NCBI RefSeq assembly: GCF_000422885.1
Contig: NZ_AUGX01000014.1
Span: 62,001-126,000, forward strand
Direction of reading: 5' to 3'
From: Ottowia thiooxydans DSM 14619
GTDB lineage: Bacteria > Pseudomonadota > Gammaproteobacteria > Burkholderiales > Burkholderiaceae_C
DNA length: 64,000 nucleotides
Under the pieces are notes generated by a model. That model worked only from the letters and a program-made list of their open reading frames with translations. It did not search any database and was not told the DNA's origin. This document shows, one piece after another, positions 37,781 through 47,860 of the stretch; within the stretch, counting starts at the first letter, position 1; every line of letters starts with the position of its first letter. The position numbers and the translations under genes are program-made.

Positions 37781-39283
37781 ATGGTGAATCTGAAATTCAA
37801 GAAACTGGCCTTGGCTGCGTGGATTGCTCCGTTGCTGGCGGCAGCCGGAATGGTGGGCTTCTCAGGCTCGGTCTGGGCTCAGGCCCCGCAGCCTCCAGTG
37901 GCCACATCGGTTCGCGGATTGCCTGATTTCACTGACCTGGTGGAGCAGGTCGGGCCTGCGGTGGTGAACATCCGAACCATGGAACGCGTACGCGCCGGAT
38001 CCGATGGTGCGGGTGGGCCCATGGACGAGGAAATGCAGGAGTTCTTCAAGCGCTTCTTCGGTATCCCCATGCCAAATGTGCCTACGCCAAGGCAACCGCA
38101 ACGCCCAAATCGCCCTCAGCCTGAGCAGGAGCAACCGCGCGGAGTCGGCTCCGGGTTCATCCTGTCCAATGATGGCTACGTCATGACCAACGCGCATGTG
38201 GTGGATGGCGCGGATGAAGTCATTGTCACGCTACCTGACAAGCGCGAATTCAAAGCGAAGATCGTGGGCGTTGATAAGCGCACGGATGTCGCGGTGGTCA
38301 AGATCGATGCCACTGGCCTGCCATCCGTGAAAATTGGCGATGTAAACCGCTTGCGAGTGGGTGAATGGGTGGTTGCCATCGGTTCTCCCTTCGGGTTGGA
38401 AAACTCCGTGACCGCAGGGATCGTGAGTGCCAAACAGCGAGATACTGGTGATTACCTGCCGTTGATCCAGACCGACGTAGCCGTGAATCCAGGCAATTCG
38501 GGCGGGCCTCTGCTCAACATGCGCGGCGAGGTGGTGGGCATTAATAGCCAGATCTATTCGCGCTCGGGTGGCTACATGGGCATCTCCTTTGCCATCCCCA
38601 TCGACGAAGCCATGCGTGTGAGCGAGCAATTGCGCGCAAGCGGCAAGGTGACGCGTGGCCGTATTGGCGTGCGGATCGACCAGGTCACGAAAGAGGTTGC
38701 CGAATCCATTGGTTTGGGCAAACCGCAGGGCGCGTTGGTACGCAGTGTTGAAGCAGGTTCGCCTGCGGAAAAAGCTGGCGTCGAGGCGGGCGACATCATC
38801 ACCCGGTTCGAGGGCAAGCAGATTGAGAAAGCTTCAGACTTGCCGCGCCAGGTCGGTAACGTCAAGCCAGGTACTCGTGGCACGATCACGGTATTCCGGC
38901 GCGGGGCCAGCCGCGATTTGTCGATTACCGTGGCGGAGATGGAGGCAGAAAAGAGCACTCTCCGTACACCGGAGCGCAGCAGTGATACGCCTAAGTCACC
39001 GGCGTCCGTGCAGGCGCTTGGCCTGACGGTGACCGCACTCACTGATGCTCAACGCAAGGATCTGAAAGTCAAGCGGGGCGTGCGTGTTGAATCTGCCGTT
39101 GAAAACGCTGCCCGTGCGGGCTTGCGCGAGGGCGATGTGATTCTTTCGGTAGGAAATACTGAGGTCAATTCCGTGAAGGAGTTCGAGGCGGCAGCAGCCA
39201 AGGTTGATCGCGCCAAGCCCATTACTGTGCTGATTTTGCGCGGAGACCTGGTGCAATACGTGATTGTCAAACCTTCCCGCTGA
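37781..39283 (+). CDS. degP: DegP/MucD-type periplasmic serine protease
   Basis: Periplasmic HtrA protease/chaperone of the sigma-E regulon, 500 residues. It has a signal peptide ending in VWAQ around residue 31, the catalytic triad His139, Asp169 and Ser240 (GNSGGP), then two PDZ domains (about 300-370 and 400-495). The Gln/Arg/Pro-rich linker before the active histidine corresponds to the regulatory loop. It closes the rpoE-rseA-rseB-mucD block, as in Pseudomonas and other Burkholderiales. Confidence 0.95.
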   Translation: MVNLKFKKLALAAWIAPLLAAAGMVGFSGSVWAQAPQPPVATSVRGLPDFTDLVEQVGPAVVNIRTMERVRAGSDGAGGPMDEEMQEFFKRFFGIPMPNVPTPRQPQRPNRPQPEQEQPRGVGSGFILSNDGYVMTNAHVVDGADEVIVTLPDKREFKAKIVGVDKRTDVAVVKIDATGLPSVKIGDVNRLRVGEWVVAIGSPFGLENSVTAGIVSAKQRDTGDYLPLIQTDVAVNPGNSGGPLLNMRGEVVGINSQIYSRSGGYMGISFAIPIDEAMRVSEQLRASGKVTRGRIGVRIDQVTKEVAESIGLGKPQGALVRSVEAGSPAEKAGVEAGDIITRFEGKQIEKASDLPRQVGNVKPGTRGTITVFRRGASRDLSITVAEMEAEKSTLRTPERSSDTPKSPASVQALGLTVTALTDAQRKDLKVKRGVRVESAVENAARAGLREGDVILSVGNTEVNSVKEFEAAAAKVDRAKPITVLILRGDLVQYVIVKPSR

Positions 39284-39490
39284 TGGGCCAGCCACGTTTG
39301 GCTGCCCTTGGGACCTCGATACGTTCTACCCCGGTGCATGAAATGCCAAACGTTGAGTGGCTGCCCCGCCTGCTCTACAAAAGGGCTACCGGGGAGGGAC
39401 CTGGGGAGGCGCTTTCCCAGCAAGGGGTCAGGCGCCCGGGCGAGTCGGGTCAGGGGTTGATCTCAGCGTTTTGCGTTCTGTGACAGCTTG

Positions 39491-39528
39491 AAAAAGCCCC
39501 AGCCCGCAGTCGGGATTGGGGCTTTTTT
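39491..39528 (+). terminator. intrinsic terminator after degP
   Basis: Stem AAAAAGCCCC / GGGGCTTTTT with an inner CCCG/CGGG stem, followed by T residues. It terminates the rpoE-degP operon about 205 bases after degP. The A-tract on the other side means it could also work in the reverse direction. Confidence 0.88.
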
Positions 39529-39819
39529 GCGACGCTCTTTTTTGAGCGATGAGATTCAGGAGGCTTCGGCCGCCAATTGTTTCAACAGGTTCCCGTTTGG
39601 CTTACATATTGTTTTAGATAGAATCACGCACCGATTGACCGATGAACCTGCATATGGATCGTGCTTAAATCCACCATGCGGAAATTGGCATCACCACTTT
39701 ACATGCATTCCACAAAAAGACCACAGCTTGTCCAAAGGGAACTCCGCCCAGACTGTTGATAAGCTGTTGATAAAATTCCGTTGCTGCGTCGCAACGACCG
39801 ATGATTCGTGATCAGAGGC

Positions 39820-39847
39820 TTCGACAAAGGCGCTTTTTGCCTACAAT
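39820..39847 (+). promoter_or_regulatory. promoter ahead of the lepA leader
   Basis: TTCGAC (39820-39825, or TCGACA one base on) and TACAAT (39842-39847) are spaced 16 or 15 bases. The match is good enough to propose transcription from about 39853. Confidence 0.5.
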
Positions 39848-39852
39848 GAAGC

Positions 39853-39921
39853 TTCCAACTATCGCAGTTGCCATAGATTGTTGGTTGAGGGCGCGTCACA
39901 TCTTTGGCGCGCCCTTTTTTC
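39853..39921 (+). ncRNA. candidate short terminated RNA / lepA leader attenuator
   Basis: From the promoter's likely start to a strong terminator (GGGCGCG 39889-39895 paired with CGCGCCC 39908-39914, then TTTTTT) is about 69 bases. The 5' part can form either of two exclusive hairpins: CAACT/AGTTG (39856-39870) or CCAAC/GTTGG (39855-39884). The 69-base unit could be a small RNA or a riboregulator of lepA, whose ATG lies 44 bases later. No known family is recognised. Confidence 0.45.
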
Positions 39922-39964
39922 ATGCGCACTACCCGTTATTTCAAATACTTGGCTCGACTCCTTG

Positions 39965-41773
39965 ATGGACCACATCAGAAATTTCTCGATCATCGCGCAC
40001 ATTGATCATGGCAAATCCACGCTGGCGGATCGGTTGATCCAGCGCTGCGGAGGCCTTGCAGACCGTGACATGCAAGCCCAGGTGCTGGACTCGATGGATA
40101 TCGAGAAAGAGCGGGGGATAACCATCAAAGCGCAGACCGCAGCGCTGCACTACACCGCACGCGACGGGCAGGTCTACAACCTCAACCTCATCGACACGCC
40201 GGGGCACGTGGATTTCTCTTATGAGGTGTCTCGCTCGCTCTCAGCTTGCGAAGGCGCACTGCTTGTTGTGGACGCATCTCAAGGCGTCGAGGCGCAAACG
40301 GTAGCCAACTGCTACACGGCGCTTGAACTCGGTGTTGAGGTGCTGCCCGTTCTCAACAAGATGGACTTGCCGCAAGCTGATCCCGAAACAGCCAAGTCCG
40401 AGATCGAGGACGTGATTGGAATTGATGCCGGCGAGGCCATTGCCATCTCTGCGAAAACGGGCATGGGTATCGACGATGTGCTGGAGCAGATCGTTGCCAA
40501 GGTACCGGCTCCGCGTGGGGAACCTAACGCGCCACTGCGTGCCATGATCGTCGACAGTTGGTTCGATACCTATGTGGGTGTCGTGATGCTCGTGCGCGTC
40601 GTAGATGGCCGCTTGAACAAGGGCGAGCGTTTCAGGATGATGGCCACCGGCGCGGCCTATGAGGCCAACACGTTAGGTGTCTTCACTCCCACGCCACTTC
40701 CGCGTGAAGCTCTGTCCGCGGGCGAGGTGGGCTACATCATTGCGGGTATCAAGGAGCTGAAGGTAGCCAAGGTGGGAGACACCGTCACCTTGGATAAAAA
40801 GCTGCCAGGAAACCTGGGGCCGGCCGACAAGGCGCTGCCGGGGTTCAAGGAAATTCAGCCGCAGGTTTTTGCCGGCCTCTATCCTACTGAGGCCAACCAG
40901 TACGACTCCCTGCGAGACAGCCTGGAAAAATTGCAATTGAACGATGCTTCTTTGCATTTTGAACCCGAAGTGTCCCAGGCACTGGGCTTCGGTTTTCGAT
41001 GCGGCTTTCTCGGCTTGCTGCACATGGAAATTGTGCAGGAGCGATTGGAACGCGAATTCGATCAGGATCTGATCACCACCGCACCTAGTGTGGTGTACGA
41101 AGTGCTGCGTGCGGATGGTCAAGTCATGATGGTCGAAAACCCATCGAAGATGCCTGAGCCGGGTCAGATCAATGAGATCCGCGAACCCATCGTGACCGTT
41201 CACTTGTATATGCCGCAGGAGTACGTTGGGCCAGTGATGACGCTGGCCAACCAGAAGCGCGGCGTTCAGCTCAACATGGCCTACCATGGCCGCCAGGTCA
41301 TGCTCACCTATGAGATGCCACTGGGTGAAATCGTGCTCGATTTCTTCGACAAGCTCAAGAGCGTGAGCCGCGGCTACGCCAGCATGGACTATGAGTTCAA
41401 AGAGTATCGGCCTTCCGACGTAGTGAAGGTGGATATCCTCTTGAACGCGGAGAAGGTAGATGCACTCTCCATCATCGTGCACAGAAGCCAATCGCAATAC
41501 CGTGGAAGGGCTGTAGCAGCGAAGATGCGCGAGATCATCAGTCGTCAGCAGTTTGATGTGGCGATCCAGGCGGCTATCGGCTCTAACATCATCGCCCGTG
41601 AGAACATCAAAGCGCTGAGAAAGAACGTCTTGGCAAAATGCTACGGTGGCGATATTTCACGCAAGCGCAAGCTCCTGGAAAAACAGAAAGCGGGCAAGAA
41701 AAGAATGAAGCAGATTGGTTCGGTTGAAGTTCCTCAAGAGGCGTTTCTGGCTATTTTGCAGGTGGAAGAATGA
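39965..41773 (+). CDS. lepA: elongation factor 4
   Basis: Ribosome back-translocating GTPase, 602 residues. G1 AHIDHGKST, the switch [11 protein letters not shown] and G4 NKMDLPQAD are intact, and the LepA-specific C-terminal domain ends with the [25 protein letters not shown]-type basic segment. The frame continues upstream to 39878, but [16 protein letters not shown] is the usual start at 39965. The stop overlaps the lepB start by four bases. Confidence 0.97.
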   Translation: MDHIRNFSIIAHIDHGKSTLADRLIQRCGGLADRDMQAQVLDSMDIEKERGITIKAQTAALHYTARDGQVYNLNLIDTPGHVDFSYEVSRSLSACEGALLVVDASQGVEAQTVANCYTALELGVEVLPVLNKMDLPQADPETAKSEIEDVIGIDAGEAIAISAKTGMGIDDVLEQIVAKVPAPRGEPNAPLRAMIVDSWFDTYVGVVMLVRVVDGRLNKGERFRMMATGAAYEANTLGVFTPTPLPREALSAGEVGYIIAGIKELKVAKVGDTVTLDKKLPGNLGPADKALPGFKEIQPQVFAGLYPTEANQYDSLRDSLEKLQLNDASLHFEPEVSQALGFGFRCGFLGLLHMEIVQERLEREFDQDLITTAPSVVYEVLRADGQVMMVENPSKMPEPGQINEIREPIVTVHLYMPQEYVGPVMTLANQKRGVQLNMAYHGRQVMLTYEMPLGEIVLDFFDKLKSVSRGYASMDYEFKEYRPSDVVKVDILLNAEKVDALSIIVHRSQSQYRGRAVAAKMREIISRQQFDVAIQAAIGSNIIARENIKALRKNVLAKCYGGDISRKRKLLEKQKAGKKRMKQIGSVEVPQEAFLAILQVEE

Positions 41774-42738
41774 TGCAGTTTTTCACCGCAATTGTTCTGG
41801 CTGGCTTCGTTGGATACGGCGCAGCTTGGTATTTCGGCTCGATCGAAGGTAACTTCGCGCTGCTGCTGTTTCTAGCCACCGTGGTGACCGGGTTGTACTG
41901 GTTGGCTGAGCGTTTCATTTTTTTGCCGCGCAGGCGCGCTGTGGCACAAACATTGGAAGGCAATGATGAGCACCGCCGTGCCAATCTGGCCGCTCAAGGC
42001 ATTCAGGACGTAGATGGAGATATCTCCACCGCACGTGAGCGAATCCTGGCGCAACCTTGGTGGCTCGATTGGACAGCGGGCTTGTTTCCCGTCATCTTGA
42101 TCGTCTTTCTGCTGCGCTCTTTCGTGTTCGAGCCGTTCAAGATCCCTTCGGGGTCCATGATCCCGACGCTGCTCATCGGTGATCTGATTTTGGTGAACAA
42201 GTTTACGTACGGCTTGAAGCTTCCCGTACTCAACACCCGCATCACTGAAGGAACCCCGGTCCAAAGGGGCGATGTGGTGGTGTTTCGGTATCCGCCCAAA
42301 CCGAGTATTGATTACATCAAGCGTGTGGTGGGTGTGGCGGGCGATGAGGTGTCTTATTTGAACAAGAAGCTCACGATCAATGGCCAACCAGTGGTGCAGA
42401 CCCCCGGTTCAGATTTCTTTGATGAATCTGTCATGGAGTACTTCAAGTACTTTGATGAGCAATTGGGAGCAAAAAAGCACGGAATCATCGTCGATGAGAA
42501 GCGACCCAGCTTCATTCCCGGAGTCGACGACTTCAAATACAAGCAAAATTGTCGTTACAGTGTTGAAGGCGTGAGCTGCAAGGTGCCTGAAGGCCATTAC
42601 TTCGTGATGGGCGACAATCGCGACAATTCTCTGGATTCACGCTATTGGGGTTTCGTGCCTGATGGCAACGTGGTCGGCAGAGCGTTCTTCGTGTGGATGA
42701 ATTTCAGCAATCTGAAACGCATAGGCGCATTTAATTAA
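41770..42738 (+). CDS. lepB: signal peptidase I
   Basis: Cleaves Sec and Tat signal peptides at the outer face of the inner membrane. The 322 residues have two N-terminal helices (about 4-22 and 29-48), a third near 103-119, then the catalytic Ser129 (PSGSMIPTL) and Lys184 (DYIKRVVG). The ending [25 protein letters not shown] is diagnostic. The gene starts ATGATG, so 41770 or 41773 are both possible. Confidence 0.96.
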   Translation: MMQFFTAIVLAGFVGYGAAWYFGSIEGNFALLLFLATVVTGLYWLAERFIFLPRRRAVAQTLEGNDEHRRANLAAQGIQDVDGDISTARERILAQPWWLDWTAGLFPVILIVFLLRSFVFEPFKIPSGSMIPTLLIGDLILVNKFTYGLKLPVLNTRITEGTPVQRGDVVVFRYPPKPSIDYIKRVVGVAGDEVSYLNKKLTINGQPVVQTPGSDFFDESVMEYFKYFDEQLGAKKHGIIVDEKRPSFIPGVDDFKYKQNCRYSVEGVSCKVPEGHYFVMGDNRDNSLDSRYWGFVPDGNVVGRAFFVWMNFSNLKRIGAFN

Positions 42739-42741
42739 TCA

Positions 42742-43143
42742 ATGGATCGAAAAACTAAAATGAACAGAAGGCGCATGAACATCGGGCGAATCTCTTCGCA
42801 ACGAGGGATCTCTTTCATTGGCCTGCTGTTTTTGGGCGTGATCGTCGCTTTTTTGGCGATTGTTGGCGCCAAGGTGGTGCCCACTGCAACGGAGTTCATG
42901 TCTATCCAGAAGGCTGCCAAAAAAGCAGCGGCTGATGGTGACACTGTTCCCGCAGTACGCGCTGCTTTCGATCGGACCGCATCGGTGGACTACATCAGTT
43001 CCATCTCCGGCAAAGACCTTGATATCACCAAACAAGGCGACAAGGTGGTGGTCAATTTTGCCTACGAGAAGGAAATTGCGTTGTTTGGTCCAGCCTACCT
43101 GCTGATCAAATACCGAGGCTCCTCCGACGGGGGATATAACTGA
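42742..43143 (+). CDS. DUF4845 membrane protein
   Basis: A 133-residue protein with one transmembrane helix (about 24-44) preceded by a type-IV-pilin-like QRGISFIGLLFLG. The family (DUF4845) is found almost exclusively between lepB and rnc in Betaproteobacteria and Gammaproteobacteria. Its role is unknown. It begins four bases after lepB. Confidence 0.85.
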   Translation: MDRKTKMNRRRMNIGRISSQRGISFIGLLFLGVIVAFLAIVGAKVVPTATEFMSIQKAAKKAAADGDTVPAVRAAFDRTASVDYISSISGKDLDITKQGDKVVVNFAYEKEIALFGPAYLLIKYRGSSDGGYN

Positions 43144-43161
43144 AGCCGTATTCGTATCGTT

Positions 43162-43860
43162 ATGCAATCCGCGCTTGATACTCTGCAGGCGCGCCTGCAG
43201 CACCGTTTTAAAGAGCCAGCTTTGCTGGCTCGGGCTCTCACGCATCGCAGTTTCTCGGCCGATCACAATGAGCGGCTGGAGTTTCTTGGCGACTCGGTTT
43301 TAAACCTTTGCGTGGCTCACCTGCTCTACGAGGCTCTGGCCGATCTACCGGAGGGCGATCTCTCCCGCGTCCGAGCCAATCTTGTTAAGCAAGACACCTT
43401 GCATCGCCTTGCATTGGACCTGGGCCTTTCTGAGCGCTTGCGTTTGGGTGAAGGTGAGTTGCGTTCAGGTGGGCAGAAGCGGCCTTCGATTTTGGCGGAT
43501 GCGGTCGAGGCCCTGATAGGGGCTGTCTACTTGGATAGCGGCTTCGCAGCCGCGCAGGCCTTGGTACGTCGGCTGTTCGATCAGGTTGAGATCAACCCAG
43601 GTATGCAGGCCGCCGTCAAAGACCCGAAAACTGCCTTGCAGGAATGGCTACAGGGGCGCAAGATGCAATTGCCTCAGTACACCGTGGCGGGCGTCCACGG
43701 TGCTGCACATCGCCAGACTTTTGACGTGCAGTGCACCATCGTTGAATTGAATCTTCAGCAAATCGGAAGCGGCGCCTCACGCCGGGCGGGCGAGCAAGCC
43801 GCTGCGCAAGCCATGCTGAAGCTCCTGAACCAGACCAAACATGACAGAAACTACAAATAG
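43162..43860 (+). CDS. rnc: ribonuclease III
   Basis: Double-strand-specific endoribonuclease for rRNA and mRNA maturation, 232 residues. The signature [13 protein letters not shown] carries Glu40 and Asp44; the second catalytic acidic cluster is in [21 protein letters not shown] dsRNA-binding domain follows (about 155-225). The end overlaps era by 20 bases. Confidence 0.97.
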   Translation: MQSALDTLQARLQHRFKEPALLARALTHRSFSADHNERLEFLGDSVLNLCVAHLLYEALADLPEGDLSRVRANLVKQDTLHRLALDLGLSERLRLGEGELRSGGQKRPSILADAVEALIGAVYLDSGFAAAQALVRRLFDQVEINPGMQAAVKDPKTALQEWLQGRKMQLPQYTVAGVHGAAHRQTFDVQCTIVELNLQQIGSGASRRAGEQAAAQAMLKLLNQTKHDRNYK

Positions 43861-44836
43861 CACGGCTGAGGGCGAGCAATCCCCGGACGCCGAAGGCCAA
43901 ATTGATTCCTCCGTTACGCCAGATGCGGGGCAGCGCTGTGGGCTTATCGCCATCGTGGGCAAGCCCAACGTCGGGAAATCCACGCTGTTGAATGCGCTGG
44001 TGGGCCAGAAAATCAGTATTACAAGCCGGAAGGCTCAGACCACGCGTCACCGCATTACAGGCATTCGTACGCTGCCAAACGGGACGGGCGGCGGTACGCA
44101 GTTCGTGTTTGTGGACACTCCAGGGTTCCAGACAGTGCACAGCAAGGCGCTGAACAAATCGCTCAACAAAACGGTGGTGGGCGCGATAGATGGCGTCGAT
44201 CTGGTGCTGTTCGTCGTCGAAGCAGGGAGCTTTACTCTGGCTGATGCCAAGGTGCTGGCATTGCTTCAGGAGGGTACACCGACGCTGTTGGTGGCCAACA
44301 AGCTTGATACGGTGCACCGCCGGGCTGAAATTGCGCCATGGCTGAAAGATATGCAGAAGCGGCATGCGTTCACAGAGTTTGTGCCCATGTCGGCCAAGGC
44401 CCCCAAGGATGTGGCGCGCCTGCTCACGATTTGCGAACGCCATCTTCCCGAACAGGCTTGGTGGTATTCGGAAGACGAACTCACAGACAAGAGCGAGAAA
44501 TTTCTTGCTGGTGAGGTGGTGCGTGAAAAACTGTTTCGCCTCACGGGTGATGAATTGCCCTACACCTCTACGGTGATCCTGGACAAGTTCGATGAGGAAA
44601 AGAGCAAAGCGCACGGCCGCATGGTGCGCATCGCTGCCACGATCGTGGTGGAGCGAGACGGGCACAAGGCCATGATCATCGGTGAGAAAGGCGAACGGCT
44701 CAAGCGCATTGGCACTGAAGCCAGGCAAGAGCTTGAAAAGCTGATGGATTGCAAAGTCTTCCTGGAGCTGTGGGTAAAAGTGCGTTCCGGGTGGGCAGAT
44801 GATGAAGCGAGATTGCGTAGCTTTGGGTATGAATAG
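43841..44836 (+). CDS. era: GTPase Era
   Basis: Essential 16S rRNA maturation GTPase. G1 is GKPNVGKST, with the DTPGF and NKLD motifs further on, and the KH RNA-binding domain at the end ([20 protein letters not shown]). The 331 residues are about 30 longer than usual because of a Ser/Thr/Glu-rich N-terminal extension before [10 protein letters not shown]. It overlaps rnc by 20 bases. Confidence 0.97.
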   Translation: MTETTNSTAEGEQSPDAEGQIDSSVTPDAGQRCGLIAIVGKPNVGKSTLLNALVGQKISITSRKAQTTRHRITGIRTLPNGTGGGTQFVFVDTPGFQTVHSKALNKSLNKTVVGAIDGVDLVLFVVEAGSFTLADAKVLALLQEGTPTLLVANKLDTVHRRAEIAPWLKDMQKRHAFTEFVPMSAKAPKDVARLLTICERHLPEQAWWYSEDELTDKSEKFLAGEVVREKLFRLTGDELPYTSTVILDKFDEEKSKAHGRMVRIAATIVVERDGHKAMIIGEKGERLKRIGTEARQELEKLMDCKVFLELWVKVRSGWADDEARLRSFGYE

Positions 44837-44837
44837 G

Positions 44838-44895
44838 CTCCCCCCTGAGTCGCTTCGCGCCTTCCCCCCTGGGGGGGGACGCAGTCAGCGGCCTG
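44838..44895. repeat. Comamonadaceae-type intergenic repeat motif
   Basis: A stretch with CCCCCCTGAGTCGCTTCGCG followed by CCTTCCCCCCTGGGGGG is of the form I recall as a widespread intergenic repeat in Acidovorax, Variovorax and relatives. C-run and G-run can pair. Recall only, not searched. Confidence 0.5.
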
Positions 44896-44922
44896 GCAAA
44901 GCCAGCTCCGCGACCACCCCGG

Positions 44923-45029
44923 TTGGCCTGCTCCGCGGCCGTCTGAGTCTTACTCCCTCTCCCGCAGGCGGGAGAGGGTAGGGGTGAGGGTTGGCGCTTC
45001 CATGAGCACGGGTGCGGCCATGCTCCACC
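44923..45029 (+). repeat. tandem intergenic repeat, copy 1
   Basis: Begins TTGGCCTGCTCCGCGGCCG and continues to CTCCACC at 45029. Contains an 11-base-pair hairpin CCCTCTCCCGC / GCGGGAGAGGG (44955-44978), then TAGGGGTGAGGG. The following copy starts exactly 135 bases later with the same opening. Confidence 0.85.
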
Positions 45030-45057
45030 ATCTTTCGATAAGGGCGCAACCATTGAC

Positions 45058-45168
45058 TTGGCCTGCTGCGCGGCCGTCTGATTTTTACTCCCTCTCCCGT
45101 GGGCGGGAGAGGGTAGGGGTGAGGGTCAGCGCACCCATGAGCACCAATGCGGTGGTAATCCTCCACCC
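45058..45168 (+). repeat. tandem intergenic repeat, copy 2
   Basis: The same unit as copy 1, with TTGGCCTGCTGCGCGGCCG, the hairpin CCCTCTCCCG / CGGGAGAGGG (45090-45113), GTAGGGGTGAGGGT and CATGAGCAC conserved. It ends about 40 bases before recO. Confidence 0.85.
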
Positions 45169-45207
45169 TATTAAAAGCTGCTTGTTCAGCGACCAAACAT
45201 CGGCACT

Positions 45208-45975
45208 GTGAAACGCATTAGCCACGAACCCGGGTTTGTCCTGCACCGCTATGACTGGAGTGAGACCAGCGTCATCGTGGAGGCGTTCACTCGCGGGTAC
45301 GGCAGGATGGCTTTGGTGGCCAAAGGGGCCAAACGCCCGTCTTCCAACTTTCGTCCGGTGTTGCTGCCACTACAGCCCTTGCTGTTGAGTTGGGGCGGTG
45401 ATGCGGAAATTCGTACCCTTAAAAGCGCTGAATGGGCGGGAGGGCATGTGATGCCGACCGGCGATGCGCTCATGTCGGGCTATTACGCCAACGAGCTGCT
45501 CATGCGCCTGCTGGCACGGGAAGACGGTCATGCGCGCCTGTTTGATATCTACGCCGCTCTGGTGCATGTGCTCGCCGCGGAGAAAGGCGAAACCCTTCAT
45601 GCGGCCGCGTTGCGAACCTTTGAATTGCTGTTGCTTCGTGAAACGGGACACTTGCCCGCGCTGGATGTGCAGACACTCACCTTTGCACCGCTGATGCCGC
45701 AGGAGCGATATAGCCTGGTCGCCGAAGGTGGTTTGCGTACCGTGCACGAAGAACAAAGCGGCGCGTGGCTGCTGGGGCGCCATTGGCTGAGCTTGGCTAC
45801 GGCACTGGACGACGAAGCGCCATTCACCACGGCTTTGGCAGTTTGCGCCGGTTTGCCTGGCGAGCAACGTTCCAGCCTGCGCCACCAACTGCGGGAATTA
45901 CTGCACTACCATTGCGGGGGGGGCATTTTGCGTACCCGCCAGATGATGATTGATCTGCAATCCTTTACATCGTGA
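45208..45975 (+). CDS. recO: DNA repair protein RecO
   Basis: Recombination mediator that helps RecA load at gaps. 255 residues, with the OB-fold N-terminus ([38 protein letters not shown]) and the helical C-terminal domain. Start is a GTG at 45208. Its stop overlaps the pdxJ start by four bases. Confidence 0.93.
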   Translation: MKRISHEPGFVLHRYDWSETSVIVEAFTRGYGRMALVAKGAKRPSSNFRPVLLPLQPLLLSWGGDAEIRTLKSAEWAGGHVMPTGDALMSGYYANELLMRLLAREDGHARLFDIYAALVHVLAAEKGETLHAAALRTFELLLLRETGHLPALDVQTLTFAPLMPQERYSLVAEGGLRTVHEEQSGAWLLGRHWLSLATALDDEAPFTTALAVCAGLPGEQRSSLRHQLRELLHYHCGGGILRTRQMMIDLQSFTS

Positions 45976-46736
45976 ACACCAGTCTCTCCGTCAATGTCAA
46001 TAAGGTCGCCTTGGTGCGCAATACGCGCCACCTGGGTATTCCCAGCGTCACGAAGGCTGCCCAAGTCTGCCTGCGGGCTGGAGCGCACGGGATCACCGTG
46101 CATCCGCGCCCTGATGAGCGCCATATTCGCGCACAGGACGTGCATGACCTGGCAGACTTGATGAAGCAGTGGCCGGGCCGCGAATACAACATCGAAGGCA
46201 ATCCCACTCAAAACTTGATGGATTTTCTCGGCGCTGTGCGGCCGGACCAGTGCACCTTTGTGCCTGATAGCGAAGATCAATTTACCAGCGACCATGGCTG
46301 GAATCTGGATGACACTGCCACGCGGGAGCGCCTTGCACCCCTGATTCGCGCGGCTAAGGCTTTGGGGGTGCGTGTCAGTCTGTTCATGGATCCGCTTCCC
46401 GAGCAAATGGCTGCGGCACGCGCTTTGGGAGCTGATCGCGTTGAGCTCTACACTGAACCCTATGCGGCAGCATGGGCTAGCGGTGTAGAAAGCTCCATTC
46501 AAGAGCAGTTACAGCGCTACGCAGCCACTGCGCGCGCCGCGCTGGATGTTGGCATGGGTGTCAATGCGGGCCATGATTTGAATCGCGACAACCTTGCTCC
46601 GTTTCTACGGCAGGTGCCGGGCGTGGCGGAGGTATCTATCGGCCACGCGCTGATCGCAGACGCGCTGGAGCTGGGCTACGCTGCGACGGTGGGCGAGTAC
46701 CTGCGTTGCATTGAAGCGGGCAACAAGGCCGGATGA
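45972..46736 (+). CDS. pdxJ: pyridoxine 5'-phosphate synthase
   Basis: Forms pyridoxine 5'-phosphate from 1-deoxyxylulose 5-phosphate and 3-amino-2-oxopropyl phosphate. The 254-residue TIM barrel has [27 protein letters not shown] and the [10 protein letters not shown] phosphate loop. GTG start. It overlaps nagZ directly: in most related genomes acpS lies between pdxJ and nagZ but is missing here. Confidence 0.96.
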   Translation: MNTSLSVNVNKVALVRNTRHLGIPSVTKAAQVCLRAGAHGITVHPRPDERHIRAQDVHDLADLMKQWPGREYNIEGNPTQNLMDFLGAVRPDQCTFVPDSEDQFTSDHGWNLDDTATRERLAPLIRAAKALGVRVSLFMDPLPEQMAAARALGADRVELYTEPYAAAWASGVESSIQEQLQRYAATARAALDVGMGVNAGHDLNRDNLAPFLRQVPGVAEVSIGHALIADALELGYAATVGEYLRCIEAGNKAG

Positions 46737-47803
46737 AGCACATGCAGCACGCCCCCCTCATCATCGATATTGCGGGTAAAAATCTCACAGACGTCGATAG
46801 CCACCGGCTAGCTAACCCACTGGTTGGCGGCATGATTTTGTTCAGCCGCAATTGGGAAAACCGGGAGCAGCTCACGCAGCTAACGGCCAGCATCAAGCGG
46901 CTTCGGCCCGATCTTCTCATCTGTGTTGATCATGAAGGCGGCCGCGTACAGCGCTTTCGTACTGATGGATTTACCCATCTGCCGTCCATGCGCGCGCTGG
47001 GTGAACACTGGATGAAAGACGCGATGGGTGCCCAGGAAGCTGCTACAGCCTGCGGTTATGTGCTAGCGGCAGAGTTGCGAGCCTGTGGGGTGGATTTTTC
47101 CTTCACACCGGTGCTCGACCTCGACTGGGGGCCTTCAGGCGTGATCGGCGACCGCGCCTTTCATGCAGATGCACGCGTGGTGACCATGCTGGCCAAAAGT
47201 GTCATGCACGGCCTGTTGCGAGCGGGTATGGGTAATTGTGGCAAACATTTTCCCGGGCATGGTTTTGTCGCGGCTGATTCGCACACGCACCTGCCGCGCG
47301 ACAACCGTGGATTAAAACCCATCCTCGCTCAGGATGCCGCGCCTTATGGCTGGCTTGGAACCGCTATGGATGCCGTGATGGCGGCGCACGTGGTTTATCC
47401 CAAAGTAGATGCCAGGCCGGCTGGATATTCCGCGCGCTGGTTGCAGGCGGTGCTCCGCGGGCGGCTTGGATTTGAGGGGGCGATCTTCACGGATGATCTC
47501 AGCATGGAAGCGGCACGCCACATCGATGGCCGAACCGTCACCCCTGTAGAGGCTATCTTGGCCGCTTTGACCGCCGGTTGTGATCTGGTACTTCTCTGCA
47601 ACCAGTCGCTGGAAGGGGGCAGGGTGCTGGACGACGCAATAGAAGGCCTGGCGGAGGCACTTCTGGCAGGCCAATGGAATCCTTGCAATGCCAGCGAATT
47701 ACGCAGACAGGCCTTGTTACCCAGGCAAAGCGCCCTCAATTGGGAAGCACTGATGCGCTCACAAGAGTATTTGCGCTCGCTGGCACTCGTCAACGGGCTT
47801 TAG
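46733..47803 (+). CDS. nagZ: beta-N-acetylhexosaminidase (NagZ)
   Basis: Cytoplasmic GH3 glycosidase that removes N-acetylglucosamine from recycled muropeptides. 356 residues, with KHFPGHGFVAADSHTHLP (the phosphorylase-like Asp-His dyad loop) and the nucleophile in FTDDLSMEAA. It starts on the pdxJ stop (ATGA at 46733-46736). Confidence 0.95.
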   Translation: MKHMQHAPLIIDIAGKNLTDVDSHRLANPLVGGMILFSRNWENREQLTQLTASIKRLRPDLLICVDHEGGRVQRFRTDGFTHLPSMRALGEHWMKDAMGAQEAATACGYVLAAELRACGVDFSFTPVLDLDWGPSGVIGDRAFHADARVVTMLAKSVMHGLLRAGMGNCGKHFPGHGFVAADSHTHLPRDNRGLKPILAQDAAPYGWLGTAMDAVMAAHVVYPKVDARPAGYSARWLQAVLRGRLGFEGAIFTDDLSMEAARHIDGRTVTPVEAILAALTAGCDLVLLCNQSLEGGRVLDDAIEGLAEALLAGQWNPCNASELRRQALLPRQSALNWEALMRSQEYLRSLALVNGL

Positions 47804-47860
47804 AGTGTGCTCGGAATAGCGCAGAATTGAACTTCAGCGCTCAAAAACTGTCTATTTGCT

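Larger units (their letters stand above)
39284..39964. other. 681-base degP-lepA intergenic region
   Basis: No credible protein-coding gene. It holds the degP terminator (39491-39528) and a small promoter-terminator unit (39820-39921) described separately. Many related genomes carry a glutaredoxin-like gene here; no such sequence is visible. A TTGATAAGCTGTTGATAAAATT stretch at about 39755-39777 resembles AT-rich promoter material. Confidence 0.6.
44837..45207. other. era-recO intergenic region, made largely of repeats
   Basis: The 371 bases contain no gene but are dominated by repeat elements: a CCCCCCTGAGTCGCTTCGCG-type motif at about 44840-44880, then two tandem copies of a hairpin-bearing repeat (next two entries). 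This breaks the otherwise tightly packed lepA-nagZ gene run. Confidence 0.7.

Noticed and set aside
39488-39811. 107-codon frame downstream of degP
   Set aside because: It begins inside the terminator hairpin and shows no recognisable protein; I looked for the glutaredoxin often found here and did not see its CxxC motif.
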